Of a stretch of 64,000 nt of DNA, positions 34,384-47,300 are shown in pieces. The notes under the pieces are model-generated. The model had not been told where the DNA came from. It was given only the letters and a program-made list of their open reading frames with translations, and ran no database searches. Position 1 is the first letter of the stretch. Every line of letters starts with the position of its first letter. Made by a program: the position numbers and the translations under genes. The DNA lies in the NCBI GenBank assembly GCA_002270565.1, contig NQMI01000034.1, forward strand, positions 1 to 64,000. Direction: 5' to 3'. Source of the stretch: Stenocarpella maydis (lineage: Eukaryota > Ascomycota > Sordariomycetes > Diaporthales > Diaporthaceae).

Positions 34384-37300
34384 ATGTCGTCGCATGCCTG
34401 GCTTGACTCTCTGTCCGAGGACTGGCCCTCGGAACCAAACTCTCCCACCAACTCCAAGCCCCCAACCAGGAGCGGCACGACACGATCCAGTATCAAGGGC
34501 AGCGGGACTAAGATCCCGCGCCCATCTAATGGTCACAATGTCAGTAGACGGTTGTCGGCCACGCCCAACCGGAACAATAGCGCCGCTCTGAACGAACGAA
34601 CCCCCAGCGACATTAACATCCCTGCACAGCTGTCCAAACGAACTCCCTCCAAGCTCTCCCAGGAGGTCAGGTCACATCTCCCTCGAGGCCGCACAGCGAG
34701 CAGGTCCATTTCTGGCATTTCTGGCTCTCCGGCAGGGTCTGTTGTTCATAACACCGTGCATCGCCAGTCACTCAGCTCATCTCCGGACAAGAAGAAATTC
34801 GACACCCCAGAATGGAAGCGCAGACTGATCTATGGCGAACTGGCGTACGGGGAGCAGCGCGACCTGTTTACTTCGGCTGGTACAGGGCTCGAGGGAATGT
34901 TCAAGCCACCGGTTCAGGCCAAGGCTGCTTCTGCGCATCCAGACGAGGATCGCAGTGATCTGCAGAGAAACAACACTACGTTCCCTTCCAGTCCGCCAGA
35001 AATCGCACTGAATTCAACCCACTACGATGCGTACTCTGATCGGTACACGGAACAGGAGCTGCCGGGACATATTGGGGCAAACAAGTCAAAAGGTCGCTCG
35101 GTCAGGTACAGATTAGCCGATGAAGGAGGTTCTGACACGAGCGAGCTCAGCGCCATGTCCGTTCGACAAAAGGCGCCACGAGGAGAACGAGCAGACAGAA
35201 GCCAACCCGGAGTACAGTTTCTGGCTCCAGCGACTGCTGGCGACGAGTCGCGAAAGACCAGCAGTCAGAGTGCGGCTCGCCACGAGGACTTCAGCCCCAT
35301 CTTCATTGGCAGGCGTGGTGGTGAAAACGGCAAGAATGATTTCTCTGCTCTGGATTTATCACCATCAGTTCTGTATGAGCGCCTCGAGAAGATCCAAAAG
35401 GACAGGTCACGCGCAAGTGTCTCCGAGCACGCCCGCTCAGTTGCGGAAGGAGGAAGGGCCCAGGGAACTTCGGCCACAGAGGGCTTGCAGCCCCTGGGCA
35501 GTTTTGTCAATCTCCGTAGGGGAGGTCAATCGGTTGATGGCTCCTTTCAGAATCGCGTCTTGACACCGGCTTTGGGAAATACATCAGACATGCTTCCGGA
35601 GGAATCTCTCCAAGCAAGCACTCCGAAGCAGTTCCCGAGCCTACGGGGTCACAAGGAAGAGCCTCAGGACGTGTTTTCTGGAACGCCATCTGCGCCTGCT
35701 GCGCCATTCCCGAGCCCGGACAAGAAGCATCTTCGTGTCCAGGGCAGTGGCGGAAGCCCACTGAAACTTTTTGGACCGTATGATACTTTCACAAACCAGA
35801 CATTGCTGAGACGAATCAGCCAATTTGAGGACGCCAACCCATCACCCACATCAGAACGGCCTCCGATCCTCGGTAAGCGAAATTCGATGGGAAGTGCGTC
35901 AAAGGACATCACCAACGCGGGTCTCAAACCGCATTCAGACGACGAAAGTCCGGAGCAGACTTCGGGCCCGCGCAAGACACAAACCAGGTCATTCAGTCAG
36001 TTCGGAGCAGGGGAACTAGACGGGTTTGAGTTTGATGAGGACTTCTCCCGTCTTTCTAACGAATCTGGCGACGATTCCGTTCCGCACCGGTCGGCTGTAT
36101 TCAATGCTACAGCGGACTCTTCGCCCTCGGGAGGCGCTAATATCTCAATTGCAAAACGACATCAGAAACCGGGTAGGGTCTCCTCGCTACACTACAAGAC
36201 TCTCTCGGGGGCCGCCTCAAGAGCTGCGTCAGCAGCGCTGGCAGCCACTCCCAAGCACCAGATCCAAGATCATGAGTACAAGAGACCGCGGACATCACCC
36301 ACCAAGGACCCGACGCCGAAGCGCAGGAGAACTCTACATGAGTCGGATATCTCATTCGGCGCTGCAGATGAGCATGCGCTAGAGCCAATACAGACCTCCC
36401 ACCAACACATGCAAGTGGTTATCGGGAGGAAGCGTAAGGACGCTCGCGCCGGCGAAATGCAACAGAAAGCTAATGCCGAAGTTCTAGCTTCTCGCAAGGT
36501 ACACCGCGTGCGAACTCCAACCCCAAGTCCAAGTCAGAAGTCGCCAGTTCAAAGGGAAGAGCATCCTGATGATCAGTTGCGAGTCTCTGTTGATGATGGC
36601 GCAAAGCGTCCACGCAAGAGCATCCAGAAAGCTCAATCTAACTTCCCGGCTGGTGGAGAGAGGAAACCGTCCATTAGAACACAAGATTTCATCAATGAGG
36701 CACACCGCATCATGGCGGCTATCAGAGGCAACAACGGTATACGGAGTGGCCTCACAAGCGTCGAAGAGTCCGACTCGGAGAACACCAGGCAAGATATTCA
36801 GGAGCCAGCTTTGCCAGATTCTTCATTCCAGGAGTCGACTCGGGAACCATTTTCACGGCCGCCAAGCCGTGACGGGAAGCCTATTCCCAGGGCCATCAAC
36901 CGACAACAAAATCCTGAGCTGGTGAACCACCTGAAGAAATACGAGGAGCATAGCGACATGGGCGATATTATCGCCTCTTCTCTGCGTTCACTCGGTGTCT
37001 CTAAAGAAGATATCGAGGCAGTGCAAGCGCTGGAGTACCGTTCGCATAGCTCGATGTCGGAGGCGTCTGAGGGTAGCGTCCTGCGCCATCATGAAATCGT
37101 CAGCGACCCACCCAACATTCGGATAATTGAGAACCCTCATCGCTACGAGCACACGACTTCGGCTGAACAGGCCCAGCAATTCCGAGACCGCCTTATCTCC
37201 CACAGTTCCGGCTCCGAATCGGGCATCTCCACAGGAAGGTCGATACGAACAGGCTCCTCGCGCGGCTCAGACACGAGAAGGACCATCGCGCCGCAGAGCG

Positions 37301-39894
37301 TGTCCCATCTCATTCCTGACCAAGTCGGCAACATGGTACTAGACAGACAACGCAATGTGTGGGTCAAGAGCAACAAAGTGCATGCGACACGCGCGAAGAG
37401 AAGCAACACCCTTGCCTCTGAAAATAGTGAGGACGACCCTTTTGCTGATATTCCCGACTTAACTGTGGATGCGACAAGGGAATTACAAAACCTCAAAGAT
37501 AAACAAAGCCGGCAGGATGAAGCAGACAAGCGATTCTTTGATCAAGGCAGGCTTATGGGAAGCCCAGAACAGGCAATCCGAGGCCCGTCTCTCAAGTCAA
37601 TCCTCGTCAGGGATTTCGCCGAGAAGCCAAGCAAGAACGGCATGATGAGGTCTGCCAGCAGATTAATGAGGAAATTTGCCGAAGCGGACAACGAGGACGT
37701 GGAGCACGAAATCACAATCCATGAAGATCGCCTGGAAGACTCGTCGCCGCGACGACGAATGACCATCAGCTTCTCATCTCCAATCGCTTCTATCATACAA
37801 GATGTTGTTTCCGGAAACGGCCCGGAAGACGCCAACACAAGCATGTTCGAGCAATCTGTTGCAGATATTCTCCAGTCAACAGGCGGGCATCGCCGTCGTT
37901 CAACTCCATATCACTCTTTGAACGGCCACAGCAGGCCACGGCCACGGCCGCGAAATCCATCCAGTGCACCATCACGCCAGATGTCGGTCAAAGGCGCATC
38001 ATTTGTGCCTCAACCGGTCTCGATCATCGAGGAGGAGAGCGACGAGAAGAGCTTTGCAGATAGGACCGCAGTCAACAAGATGGGGGACCAGAGCCTAATG
38101 GAAGACAAGCCAACTCAACGTCGCCAGACAAGTGTGAGCATCATGTTCAAGACACCAGGCCGGCCCAAATCGAGCCTCCGACCAGATAATGCGGAAACAC
38201 TCAGCCACCAAATCGGCAACTTGTCACTAAGTCCGATTTCCGATTTCACTGCACACCAGGATCACTCATATGCCTTTGAGGTGAGCTACCTCGTCGGGGA
38301 CCAGAACCTCGTTACAGGCGACCCTTCAAAGAAGCGCATGTCGCAGACAGTCCGCCACCTCGTGAGCAAAATCGCGGAGGTGGAGCCATTCGAGCCATAT
38401 TGGGAGGACATGAAAGAAATCGCACTTTGTGAGAAAGACTTGGGTAGTCTGCACATGCTAGACCGGTTCTGTGGGAAGCTTGTCAAACTCGATGTCTCGC
38501 GTAATACGATTCGGGCTCTAGATGGTATTCCATCATCTATTCGCGAGATGACCATTACCCACAACATGCTTAGCGAGCTGACTGCTTGGGATCGCTTGGG
38601 AAACTTGCAGTACGTGGACGTCTCAAACAACGACATCAAGAGCCTCTCAGCTTTCCACAGCCTGGTTCACCTGCGCGGCTTGGTTGCGGACAACTGCGGC
38701 CTGACCAACCTGGACGGCGTCAGGTTTCATGACTCACTCTTGACCTTGCGAGCCAGGGGGAATTACATTGAGAAGCTCAGCTTTGACGATACCACGCTTC
38801 AGAGATTGACTAGCCTTGACCTGGAGGGCAACAAGATACGGGAAATCGAGAGCCTGCATGAGCTTTCCTCCCTGACCTACCTCAATCTGAAAGGGAACCA
38901 ACTGGTCAAGTTCAGTTCTGACGAGCGACTCGCGCTGAAGCACCTGATACTCAGCAACAATAAGCTGAGAAAAGTCGATGTAGCCTCGATGCCTCGACTT
39001 CATCTCCTCTACGCCGATCGCAACAAACTCACAACAGTCGACGGCCTATCTCGAGCTCCCCACCTGGATAGTCTATCGCTTAGGGAGCAGGGCGGCTCGA
39101 AGCCCTTCGACATGTCCTTCCTGGAAACCGCATACGAAGTCCGGAAGTTATTTCTATCTGGGAATCACCTCGGCTTCTTTGACCCGCCACGCGACTTCCT
39201 CAACCTGCAGCTGTTGGACCTGGCGAACTGCGGCCTGCAGCGTCTGCCGGACAACCTCGGCCAACTGATGCCCAACTTGCGTGTGGCCAACCTCAGCTTC
39301 AACGGTCTATCCGACGTCAGTGGGCTCATGAGCATCCCCCGTCTCAAACGGCTGCTACTCGCAGGCAACCGGCTGGCTGATTTACGATGCCTGCTCAGTA
39401 TCCTTGGCCAGTTCCCGTGGCTGACCGAGGTTGACCTGCGTGATAATTTGGTCACGCAAGGCTTTTACCCTCCCATACGCGTGATCATCCGAGACGGAGA
39501 GGAGCAAAACACCGATGTTTTCCAGCTGCCTGATGCGGACCCTGAACGCGACGCGAGGTACTGTGGCCGGCTGGACATGGAGACCCGAATCCAGCGGCGG
39601 ATATACGAACGCAAATGCATACGGTCATGTAAACATTTGCAGAAGCTGGACGGCCTCCCGGCGAACAAAAAGATACGACACACAAGGGATGTGGTATGGA
39701 AGAATATGGTGCTGAGAGGAATGCTGCTTCGGCCTGACGGGATGCCATTTGACTTGTCCCAGTACGAACTAGAAAAAGAAGAGGACCCTACCTCGTACAC
39801 CAGTGATGGTGAGGTCGACGGCGCCAAGGACAAGGCAAAGTGCTCTGTCGATGAAAGTGAACGTTGGGGCATCGAGGACAGCTTTGCTGGCTGA
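34384..39894 (+). CDS. Septation initiation network scaffold, Cdc11/Nud1/SnaD-type LRR protein
   Basis: Intronless, 1836 aa. The N-terminus begins with AWLDSLSEDWP (residues 5-15), a short motif I associate with fungal Cdc11/Nud1 relatives. About 1350 disordered residues rich in Ser, Arg and SP/TP sites follow. Leucine-rich repeats occupy roughly residues 1360-1695 (for example LVKLDVSRNTIRAL, LQYVDVSNNDIKSL, LTYLNLKGNQLVKF). A conserved C-terminal cap carries RIYERKCIRSCKHLQKLDG. This family anchors the SIN/MEN signalling cascade (the Spg1 GTPase pathway and Sid2-Mob1) at the spindle pole body and so controls septum formation. The long unstructured N-terminus is the expected target of mitotic kinases. 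The ATG at 34384 is directly followed by the conserved N-terminal motif, which fixes the start. Confidence 0.9.
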   Translation: MSSHAWLDSLSEDWPSEPNSPTNSKPPTRSGTTRSSIKGSGTKIPRPSNGHNVSRRLSATPNRNNSAALNERTPSDINIPAQLSKRTPSKLSQEVRSHLPRGRTASRSISGISGSPAGSVVHNTVHRQSLSSSPDKKKFDTPEWKRRLIYGELAYGEQRDLFTSAGTGLEGMFKPPVQAKAASAHPDEDRSDLQRNNTTFPSSPPEIALNSTHYDAYSDRYTEQELPGHIGANKSKGRSVRYRLADEGGSDTSELSAMSVRQKAPRGERADRSQPGVQFLAPATAGDESRKTSSQSAARHEDFSPIFIGRRGGENGKNDFSALDLSPSVLYERLEKIQKDRSRASVSEHARSVAEGGRAQGTSATEGLQPLGSFVNLRRGGQSVDGSFQNRVLTPALGNTSDMLPEESLQASTPKQFPSLRGHKEEPQDVFSGTPSAPAAPFPSPDKKHLRVQGSGGSPLKLFGPYDTFTNQTLLRRISQFEDANPSPTSERPPILGKRNSMGSASKDITNAGLKPHSDDESPEQTSGPRKTQTRSFSQFGAGELDGFEFDEDFSRLSNESGDDSVPHRSAVFNATADSSPSGGANISIAKRHQKPGRVSSLHYKTLSGAASRAASAALAATPKHQIQDHEYKRPRTSPTKDPTPKRRRTLHESDISFGAADEHALEPIQTSHQHMQVVIGRKRKDARAGEMQQKANAEVLASRKVHRVRTPTPSPSQKSPVQREEHPDDQLRVSVDDGAKRPRKSIQKAQSNFPAGGERKPSIRTQDFINEAHRIMAAIRGNNGIRSGLTSVEESDSENTRQDIQEPALPDSSFQESTREPFSRPPSRDGKPIPRAINRQQNPELVNHLKKYEEHSDMGDIIASSLRSLGVSKEDIEAVQALEYRSHSSMSEASEGSVLRHHEIVSDPPNIRIIENPHRYEHTTSAEQAQQFRDRLISHSSGSESGISTGRSIRTGSSRGSDTRRTIAPQSVSHLIPDQVGNMVLDRQRNVWVKSNKVHATRAKRSNTLASENSEDDPFADIPDLTVDATRELQNLKDKQSRQDEADKRFFDQGRLMGSPEQAIRGPSLKSILVRDFAEKPSKNGMMRSASRLMRKFAEADNEDVEHEITIHEDRLEDSSPRRRMTISFSSPIASIIQDVVSGNGPEDANTSMFEQSVADILQSTGGHRRRSTPYHSLNGHSRPRPRPRNPSSAPSRQMSVKGASFVPQPVSIIEEESDEKSFADRTAVNKMGDQSLMEDKPTQRRQTSVSIMFKTPGRPKSSLRPDNAETLSHQIGNLSLSPISDFTAHQDHSYAFEVSYLVGDQNLVTGDPSKKRMSQTVRHLVSKIAEVEPFEPYWEDMKEIALCEKDLGSLHMLDRFCGKLVKLDVSRNTIRALDGIPSSIREMTITHNMLSELTAWDRLGNLQYVDVSNNDIKSLSAFHSLVHLRGLVADNCGLTNLDGVRFHDSLLTLRARGNYIEKLSFDDTTLQRLTSLDLEGNKIREIESLHELSSLTYLNLKGNQLVKFSSDERLALKHLILSNNKLRKVDVASMPRLHLLYADRNKLTTVDGLSRAPHLDSLSLREQGGSKPFDMSFLETAYEVRKLFLSGNHLGFFDPPRDFLNLQLLDLANCGLQRLPDNLGQLMPNLRVANLSFNGLSDVSGLMSIPRLKRLLLAGNRLADLRCLLSILGQFPWLTEVDLRDNLVTQGFYPPIRVIIRDGEEQNTDVFQLPDADPERDARYCGRLDMETRIQRRIYERKCIRSCKHLQKLDGLPANKKIRHTRDVVWKNMVLRGMLLRPDGMPFDLSQYELEKEEDPTSYTSDGEVDGAKDKAKCSVDESERWGIEDSFAG

Positions 39895-40709
39895 TACATA
39901 TTACACATTTGCTACTCACCATCACCAGCGACAGCAACTGTGAGCTTCATCATCATACAACATGGGCGTCTGGTGTTGGAAAATTGCATGCCATTTTGAT
40001 TTATCGGTCATGGTCAGAGGCTATCCTGTAAGTCTTGGGGCGAAAGCACGCTGTATCGGTTATGAGCAGACATATGTGTACATCTATTGTCAATCCCGGC
40101 GCGTGTATGCTTTCGGTAGCCACGATCGGAGGTCGCGCTGGGAGGTCGTCATGATGGTAGCAAGTATAATGGGGCCTCTAGCCCGAGTTTCCTCCATGCT
40201 TTCTTGAAGACACCTATTCTCTGTGGTGCTAGCTTGGAATGTGCTGGCCATTGCTGCTCTACACTTGAACTCATTTGGCCCTGGCTACCGGCTGATAGTC
40301 TGCGCTGTGGATGCCCGCTACGGCCTGGAAAGATCTTCAGCTCTCTTAGAGACTTGGGCAAGCGGTACTGTATACTCTTGGGCCTCACACTGAGGTTGGT
40401 TTCTGCAGTGCTTCGGGCGGGTGGTCGACCCCGAATACCCTAGGTACCGCCAGATGCAATGATTCCATAGGGAGGACATAGACTAGTTGGACGCTCAGAG
40501 CGTTCCCGCGACTATGCCTTCCTATCCCTCCTCACCAGGCCGGCCCTCTCGGAAGCCCACTCAGTGACTAGGTCGCATTGGGAGACACGACGACGAACCG
40601 ACGCCATTCCCCTTCCTGTTACAATGGCTGAAATAATCTCAGAGGCACAGAGGCACGTGGAAGGCACCTTGTCGTCATCCAAGTCGCCCCCTGCGAGGGT
40701 CAAGCAACC

Positions 40710-40712
<3 letters not shown>

Positions 40713-40764
<52 letters not shown>
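40713..40764. repeat. (AC)26 microsatellite
   Basis: A perfect AC dinucleotide run of about 52 bp, the longest pure microsatellite in the window, in the gene-poor spacer. Confidence 0.95.
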
Positions 40765-40766
<2 letters not shown>

Positions 40767-41243
40767 CTCTACGACAAACCGGCACCCATGAACTCCACTC
40801 GGCCGATTTCTGCGCCACGAGGGGGGCGATATCTTGAGGGTACGTGGAGGAGGTCAGGAGGAAGTGTTTTGTCTAGAAGCTGTCCAGGAAGGGGAGTCCG
40901 TGGGCACTAGGGGGTATGAGCGGAAACGAGCAGAAAGATCTCTGGAGTCTGAGGTACCACTTGGGCGAGTTCTGGGGTTGTATGAGAGATAGGGGCAAAG
41001 CCAAGCCCATGTCACGATGGCGGTCGTATCTTGGGATTAGAGGAGGGGTCAGGGTCCTGGTCGGCGGCGACCCAGCCACACTTGGTTGGTGGGGGGAAGG
41101 GGAACTACACCACGAAACTACTACTGCTGCTGCTTACTGCTGGTACTCTCCTCGCTTTCTCTCGCTGTTGGGGTGTGCGTGAGGAAGAAGAGATGGAGGG
41201 CCGGATATCTTGACTTATTCCGGTCGAGGATGACAAGCCCAGA

Positions 41244-41244
41244 T

Positions 41245-41308
<64 letters not shown>

Positions 41309-41311
41309 AAC
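41244..41311. repeat. (CAGA)n(GAAA)n compound microsatellite
   Basis: An imperfect CAGA/GACA run passes directly into about nine GAAA units. The strand asymmetry (all purine over the second part) could allow triplex structure. Confidence 0.93.
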
Positions 41312-44300
41312 AGATGGGTTGGTAGATGGCAGAAGGGGGAGGCGAAGTTGGCAGACAGACAACCATCTGGGATGCTGCGAGTGGGTAGATTTCCCCAGAG
41401 TCGCGATGAGGGTGGCCCGGTTTCTGCGAACACCTTTCGCATGTATGCACGTCGGGCCTTCTCGTTGATCTCTCGGGCCCTGCATGACTATAGATCAGGG
41501 AGCGGTGCTGTTGGTCGGAGGAGGGGGAGGCAAGAAACCGAAGATTCAGAAGGGGTGGTGGTGTGGGTGAGTGGGTGGTGTGTGGCTGGTCCGTTGCCCT
41601 CCTCCTCCACACCCAGCCGTATTAGGTCGTAATGGAGTGCCCAGGTATGTTGGAGTGTATGTTAGATGTGTGTGGAGCAACAAGCAGCACGAAGGCACGC
41701 CTGGTACCTCGTGGAACCAGAGCCTTCGGAAAATTTACAACACACTGTCTGATACTGACCACGACCGCTGGTGGCATGTGGTCGCCGCAACTTGCAGCCT
41801 CCTTCGCCAGCTGGTCACCTCCTTTGTGCTTGAGCCCTTGCGAGGCTCGTGAACAATAATCATAAACCCCCATTACAGAGCGAACCAAACTCTAAACCCA
41901 GGGCAGGTAAAGTGCGATCGGCAGTGTGCTGGCTCCTGATATAAATAGTGTGGCGGGCAGGCTGGCAGGCTGGGACTGTTGGATCGTCGCTACACAAGTA
42001 ACCGTCAAGCGATGGCTACGAGGGGGATCCTAGCGAGACGGGATGATCACCTACGTTCGGCCTCAGTCATGTTCCCGATCTCATTTTTGCAGGTTTGGCT
42101 GCATTGTTTCCCCAGCAAGATACACGACGTCTGCTTCCCAACGCTGGGAACCAACGAGTTGCGCAGTGCTTTACCATTTGTCTGGCGGCTGGCGCGGCCT
42201 GAGGTCGTCGAGGACCGCGCGATCGTTGACGACACTAGACGTGAACCACCTGCTATAGCGTCGTAGCTATCTCTGGGATTGGAGACAGGTGGATGATGGG
42301 CATGTACGCGGACGTAAAGCTCCTGAGTGCTTAGGCCTGACCCTGACCATGAATGAACCTTGTACTGTAGTAGTGCGGAGAAAGATCCACCGCGGGTATT
42401 GCCTCTGGCGGACGGTGGTGACACACGCAAAGATGCTGACGAGCAGCAGCACACACGGTTTCAGAAACAAGAGGCCAGGTGGATCGGCGTGGCATGCCGC
42501 CGCTCAGAGCATGACGCTCATCGAATGAAGCACGCCTCAGCTCCTCACCATCACCAGGCGTCGACGAGGGTCCAAACTCACGTGTGTATGTATATGTGCG
42601 CATGTGCGTGCGTGTGTGTGTGTGGCTGATGCAGCGTCTCGACGACGCCGCCCAACACATGTTGTGAGAAATGACAATACTTGAGCATCACCATGACGAC
42701 TGGTCGGCCCCGGAGGCCGCTAGTGTAGACCTCGAGGGCCGATCTCGATTTGTCGCCTTTGCCGAGCAGATGGACAGGACAGAAACAATACGGAGTAGGC
42801 TATAACATACACGTTCGAGCCGGCCGGCCGGCCTTGCTCGTCTCATCGCCGCCGACCTCACGGTCCTGCATGCATGTGCACATGGGTCCAGGGCCTGTGA
42901 AGGAGGGGGGGCGGATGGGCTGATTTGACGCCCGTATCGGCGCCCCAGTGGACCGTATGCAGGTCGTTCTGCTTTGGGAATGGGCCGGGTTGGCCCTTTT
43001 ACACAGTAACTTGCCCACAGGTCGTTAGTCTGGTGTGGATATGGTTGCAGTCGTAGCCATCATGCCCAAGTGCCTGGGTCCTGGGGTAAGAAGTAGGATG
43101 CGAGCGTCAAATCGGTGGGATTCCCGATCTGGTCCTTTTAGAACCATGATCATGTGGATTCGACAGGAGCCTGGGGCCCCGGATTCCATGTGAACTACTA
43201 TGTGCAGGATATGTGTGCCAGGTGCAGAGGCAATGAATATTGGCATTTCCAACCCGAATGGCGTAGGCAGACACAGATTGCACGCACATGTCATGGTGAT
43301 ATCCGTAACGCCCCCGTGCTATCGCATAGGCCAGTCTGGTTTACCAGCACTCAGCCATGCCTCGGCGGCTTGTGGCGGCACAAGGGAACATGAAGGCCTG
43401 AGGTGGTGGTGACACAAGGACACAAGATACACACGAGCTCAGCTTCTCTATACTGCGTGGAAGCCAGCACCACCAAGCGATGGGCAGCTGCTCATCATAC
43501 ACCCAGACACTTTACGGAGGGCTTTCTTGCAACTCCGTGTGATATGTGAGCTGTCAGATCCGCCCCAGACCCCCAGCAAGGGGCCGCTGGCCGAGCCCAG
43601 TGCTACATAGCAGCACATGCCAGGCTGAGGCACGCATCCAGGATGGCTAGGGTAGGCATGGAATGGATGGGTGGGTGGCTGCATTATCTTGGCGCATCTC
43701 GCTTTGTGACGAGGGCTGAGAGACAACGGGTGCATGCTCATGCGTGCCCGAACACCTGTCGTCAGCCCCGGACACCATGTCAAACAGCCACTGCACAAGA
43801 CAAAGCCGCCGCAGCACCAGCGGGGCGGGCGGCCGTTGGAGGAAGAGGTGAGCTATCGCCCTGCTAATGATCCCGCCGGCGGCGGAGTCCGGCCATTTCG
43901 ATAATGAGGGCCATCCCATGCAAATCATGGCGAAGTGACAGCTGTCCGGGAAGGCAGGTCAACGCGAGCTGGGCATGCGCAGTCGATTGATTACGCTGAC
44001 GGTGCGCGGGCTCTTGGTTAACTAGATGAGGGCATTCTGAGCTGTCTTTTATTGCCGTAGAAGCCGCGGTATGAGGTAGCCTGGGTGCTGCAAAAGAAAA
44101 GAGGGTTTCATGGTAATACGGGCCACACGCAACGCGGGTTGGAGCGGCATGCAAGAAATAGGCCGATCCGGCAAGGGAGTTGGTTGAGTGAAAACCATGG
44201 TCAGTGGTCGATATCGCGCAAGTACATGGTCAAAGGAGCCGAACTGGCCTGTGCTGGATGGACCTGCTTGTTCAGGAAGGGAGGGTCGCACGGGGAATGT

Positions 44301-44328
44301 CACGATAGCCTCATCTGCAGGCAAGTAT

Positions 44329-44371
44329 AAGGTAGCAAGGTAGCAAGGTAGCAAGGTAGCAAGGTAGCAAG
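44329..44371. repeat. AAGGTAGC octamer tandem array
   Basis: Five perfect tandem copies of an 8-bp unit stand at the edge of the spacer's middle part. It is a candidate length-variable locus. Confidence 0.92.
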
Positions 44372-47300
44372 CGTGAACATGCCTTTCGGTGACGGGCAGG
44401 ACAGGGTCTTCTCGGGTAGGACCGTCCATGTGCCGGACTGCTGTGAGCCCATGACTACACTAATCTTTTCCTGTGGGCCCGTCGATTGGCTACATGACAT
44501 GGTCGCTTCATGTCGATGACAGTGAGGACCCCGAAACCACAACAGGAGTCAGGGAGCCATTTGAGCGTGGCAAGGGGAGGCGGGACGTTGGAGCGGCACA
44601 AGCATAGTAACAACGGGATTCGCGGCGCGGCTTGCCCGGTCACGCTGGTCAGGGTATGATGCAAGTGAGGCCAGAAGTGTGCATCGTGAGTCTTCGTGAA
44701 CCCGAAAAGAGAAAGGGCCGGCCTGGCCACCCCGCCAAGGTGTCAGTCACCTTCTCACCCCCTCCCTTCTAGCCGGTTGCCGTGGGCCCAGACCCGGGGG
44801 CGGGGCGAATCTCACGATGCCCTGTTGAAGTGGCAATATGCTAGCTCGTCGCGCCAGCCTCGATGGCGGCGGTTGGACAAGTCCACGGAGGGCTGGTCTC
44901 GCATCGTGGCCCTGGGCCAGGGACAGCCAGGCCGAACCCCAATGTCTGGATGCCATGTGTTGAAGCATTTGGTTCCGGGACGCAGCCCCGTGCGACGGAG
45001 ACGAGGACCCAAGCACGGTGCTAACGTGGCTCTTTGGCGTGGTTGACACGAGGCTGGGTGGGATTTAGATAGTATTAGGATGGCAGACCCACAACTGCTC
45101 GTCGACAGTCACGGAGAGGGAGCTAGTAGTGTTGTTGTTGTTGTTGTCTGGCTGTGCAGCGCCACGCTACCGGAGCATGTCGTCCTCAAACCCAAGATTT
45201 CCAGCAATGACCCAAGGATGGCAAGCCTGCTCCCGATGAATACCACCTCTGCTAAGACTCAGGCATCTGGGGTCGGTTGCGCAGCCCCCAGACGGGAGCA
45301 GGAGGAGATAGCGTCACTAGCGTCCGCCCATGATAATGTAGTTGGGAGTCTGGAGTCGGCGCCTCCTTTGTCTGCAAAGTCAATTGGGACGCCCAACAAG
45401 GCCTTCTAGTCTTGCGTGGAAGACGGCAACGGGTGCCTGTCGTTTCAGCGTTGGCCCTGGCTTTGCACCAAGAAGCCGCAGATCCGTTAGCGATGATGAG
45501 TGCTGTTGGAAAGGAATTACATGTAGTGCTTTGAGTCGTGGTGGTCAACAAAGAAAAGGCAGGACAAGGACTACTCCATACACACATTACGGAGTAGTGT
45601 ATCTACATAGTAGTCGAGCAGCTGCAGTTCAGAGGAACAATTCGCCCCACCACGCCCCCACAATGCTCCACATCTGATGGATACGTCCTGAGAGCGGCCC
45701 CATCCAGAATGAAGTCGTTGAAATGAAGGACACAAGGGCCACCCGGTGGTCTCAGGCCGGCCATGCAAACGACTTTTTGGCTGCAACATGTCAATCTCGA
45801 GCGTGTTCGGGCAAATATGGGGCACCGACATGGTGTACGCAGTGTCTCTGGGGGGCAGGACCAGGTATCTAGTTAAGTTTACTAACCGCAGTTGGCCGAC
45901 GCGGGGTTTAACAAAGATTAGATCGTGTCTTGACCGTGGTTATGATCGCTGCTAGATGATCCCATCCCCCATTATCGTCTTGAAATCCCAAAACAGGCGC
46001 TTGGACATAATCCCCGCCTTGGGGCTGATGACTCTGCCATACACTACACTACTGTAGTGTGTAGTGATCAGATCTTGCTCAGCGATGACACAGGCGGCAA
46101 GGATCGTGGGACTCTGGCCTGGTTCGCATATGCCCACCGGGCACTCGCCCAACGAAGAGCCCTCGCCCGCACGGCAATGCTGTTGCTGTTGGATACTGTA
46201 GTGTACTGCACACTACGAGCGGATAGGGCAGTCGGAGGAAGGTGCCCCAGTCGACAATGATCGGAGCCGGATCGCGGCCTCAGCAGCGACGTGGAGACGA
46301 GCCTGACTCGCCATCACATCATAGCCTGCCTGCAGGTGCAGTGGACGGACGCCGTAGCACTCCGTACGGCTGGGCACCAGAACCCCGTCGACAGGCCGTC
46401 AGGTTTTCTGAGGCACCCGGTGCTGCACTATGCGAGGCATCGGTGCCTGGCTCACATACGTTGCTGTCTCGTCGGTTGACGGCATCGCCTCGAGTGTATG
46501 GGTTTGACATGGGCACGGCCATGTCGTCCCTCCCACGGGCATTGCTGGGCATGGCAGCAGCCAATACCTCGTCGCAATTGCAAGCAAGCGAGTATTGCAA
46601 GATGGTCGACCATGTCTGTTTCTGCGCACCTGCATCTGGTCAAAACGATGGCGGAAACCTAGTGTGGTGTAGATACACTAAGGTGCTTCATAGTGTGGTG
46701 AGAGTGGCAATCAGGCAGTGATGAATGAGCACGCGTCAGGTACAGAGGAGCAGTGTGCCGCAACACACGTCGCCGCACAGGCAGAGGCGAGCACTGATGC
46801 GCATGCAGGCTGGTACATGGCGTACGTTGTAGTGTCGTGAGTGACTGGAGATGGTGCAGCAGAAGCCCACTTCACATGCGTCGACCGAAGAGTTACGGTC
46901 AACCCATGTTCGGACCCAAGACCAATCAGGGCGGCCAGGATGGGACCACCCTTATCGCATGCCAAGGCCAAATGGGCCCTGGATCCTGGACCCTGCCTCA
47001 GTCTGCGAGGGCAATTTAACTCCCGTCTTCCTTTTACCCTTTGGGAAGAACAGTGTGGGAGCTCAGAGCAGCTCGACCTCAATTGTTGGGCAACTCTATC
47101 GCTATCTTGATGAGGCTTCGGTCCTATCAGCCTTCCCACCGACCCCCCCCCCGACGCGGCCTTGGGTTTGGATGCATCCCAAAGCAGGCTCTTTTGTTAT
47201 TTTTTTTCCTTTTATTCCCCCCCCTTTCTATTCTTTCCCGGCGCGAGCCCAGTCGGAAACATACCGAGCTCGGCCCAGCATCTGTGATGGTGTCGTTGGG

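Noticed and set aside
40713..40764. Direct repeats considered as CRISPR or telomere-like
   Set aside because: It is a plain dinucleotide microsatellite; there are no spacers, and no telomeric TTAGGG arrays occur in the window.
46041..46066. GTAGTG/CACTAC hairpin-like sequence
   Set aside because: Only seven bases pair perfectly around one central base; similar CACTAC words nearby suggest simple repetition rather than a structured RNA.
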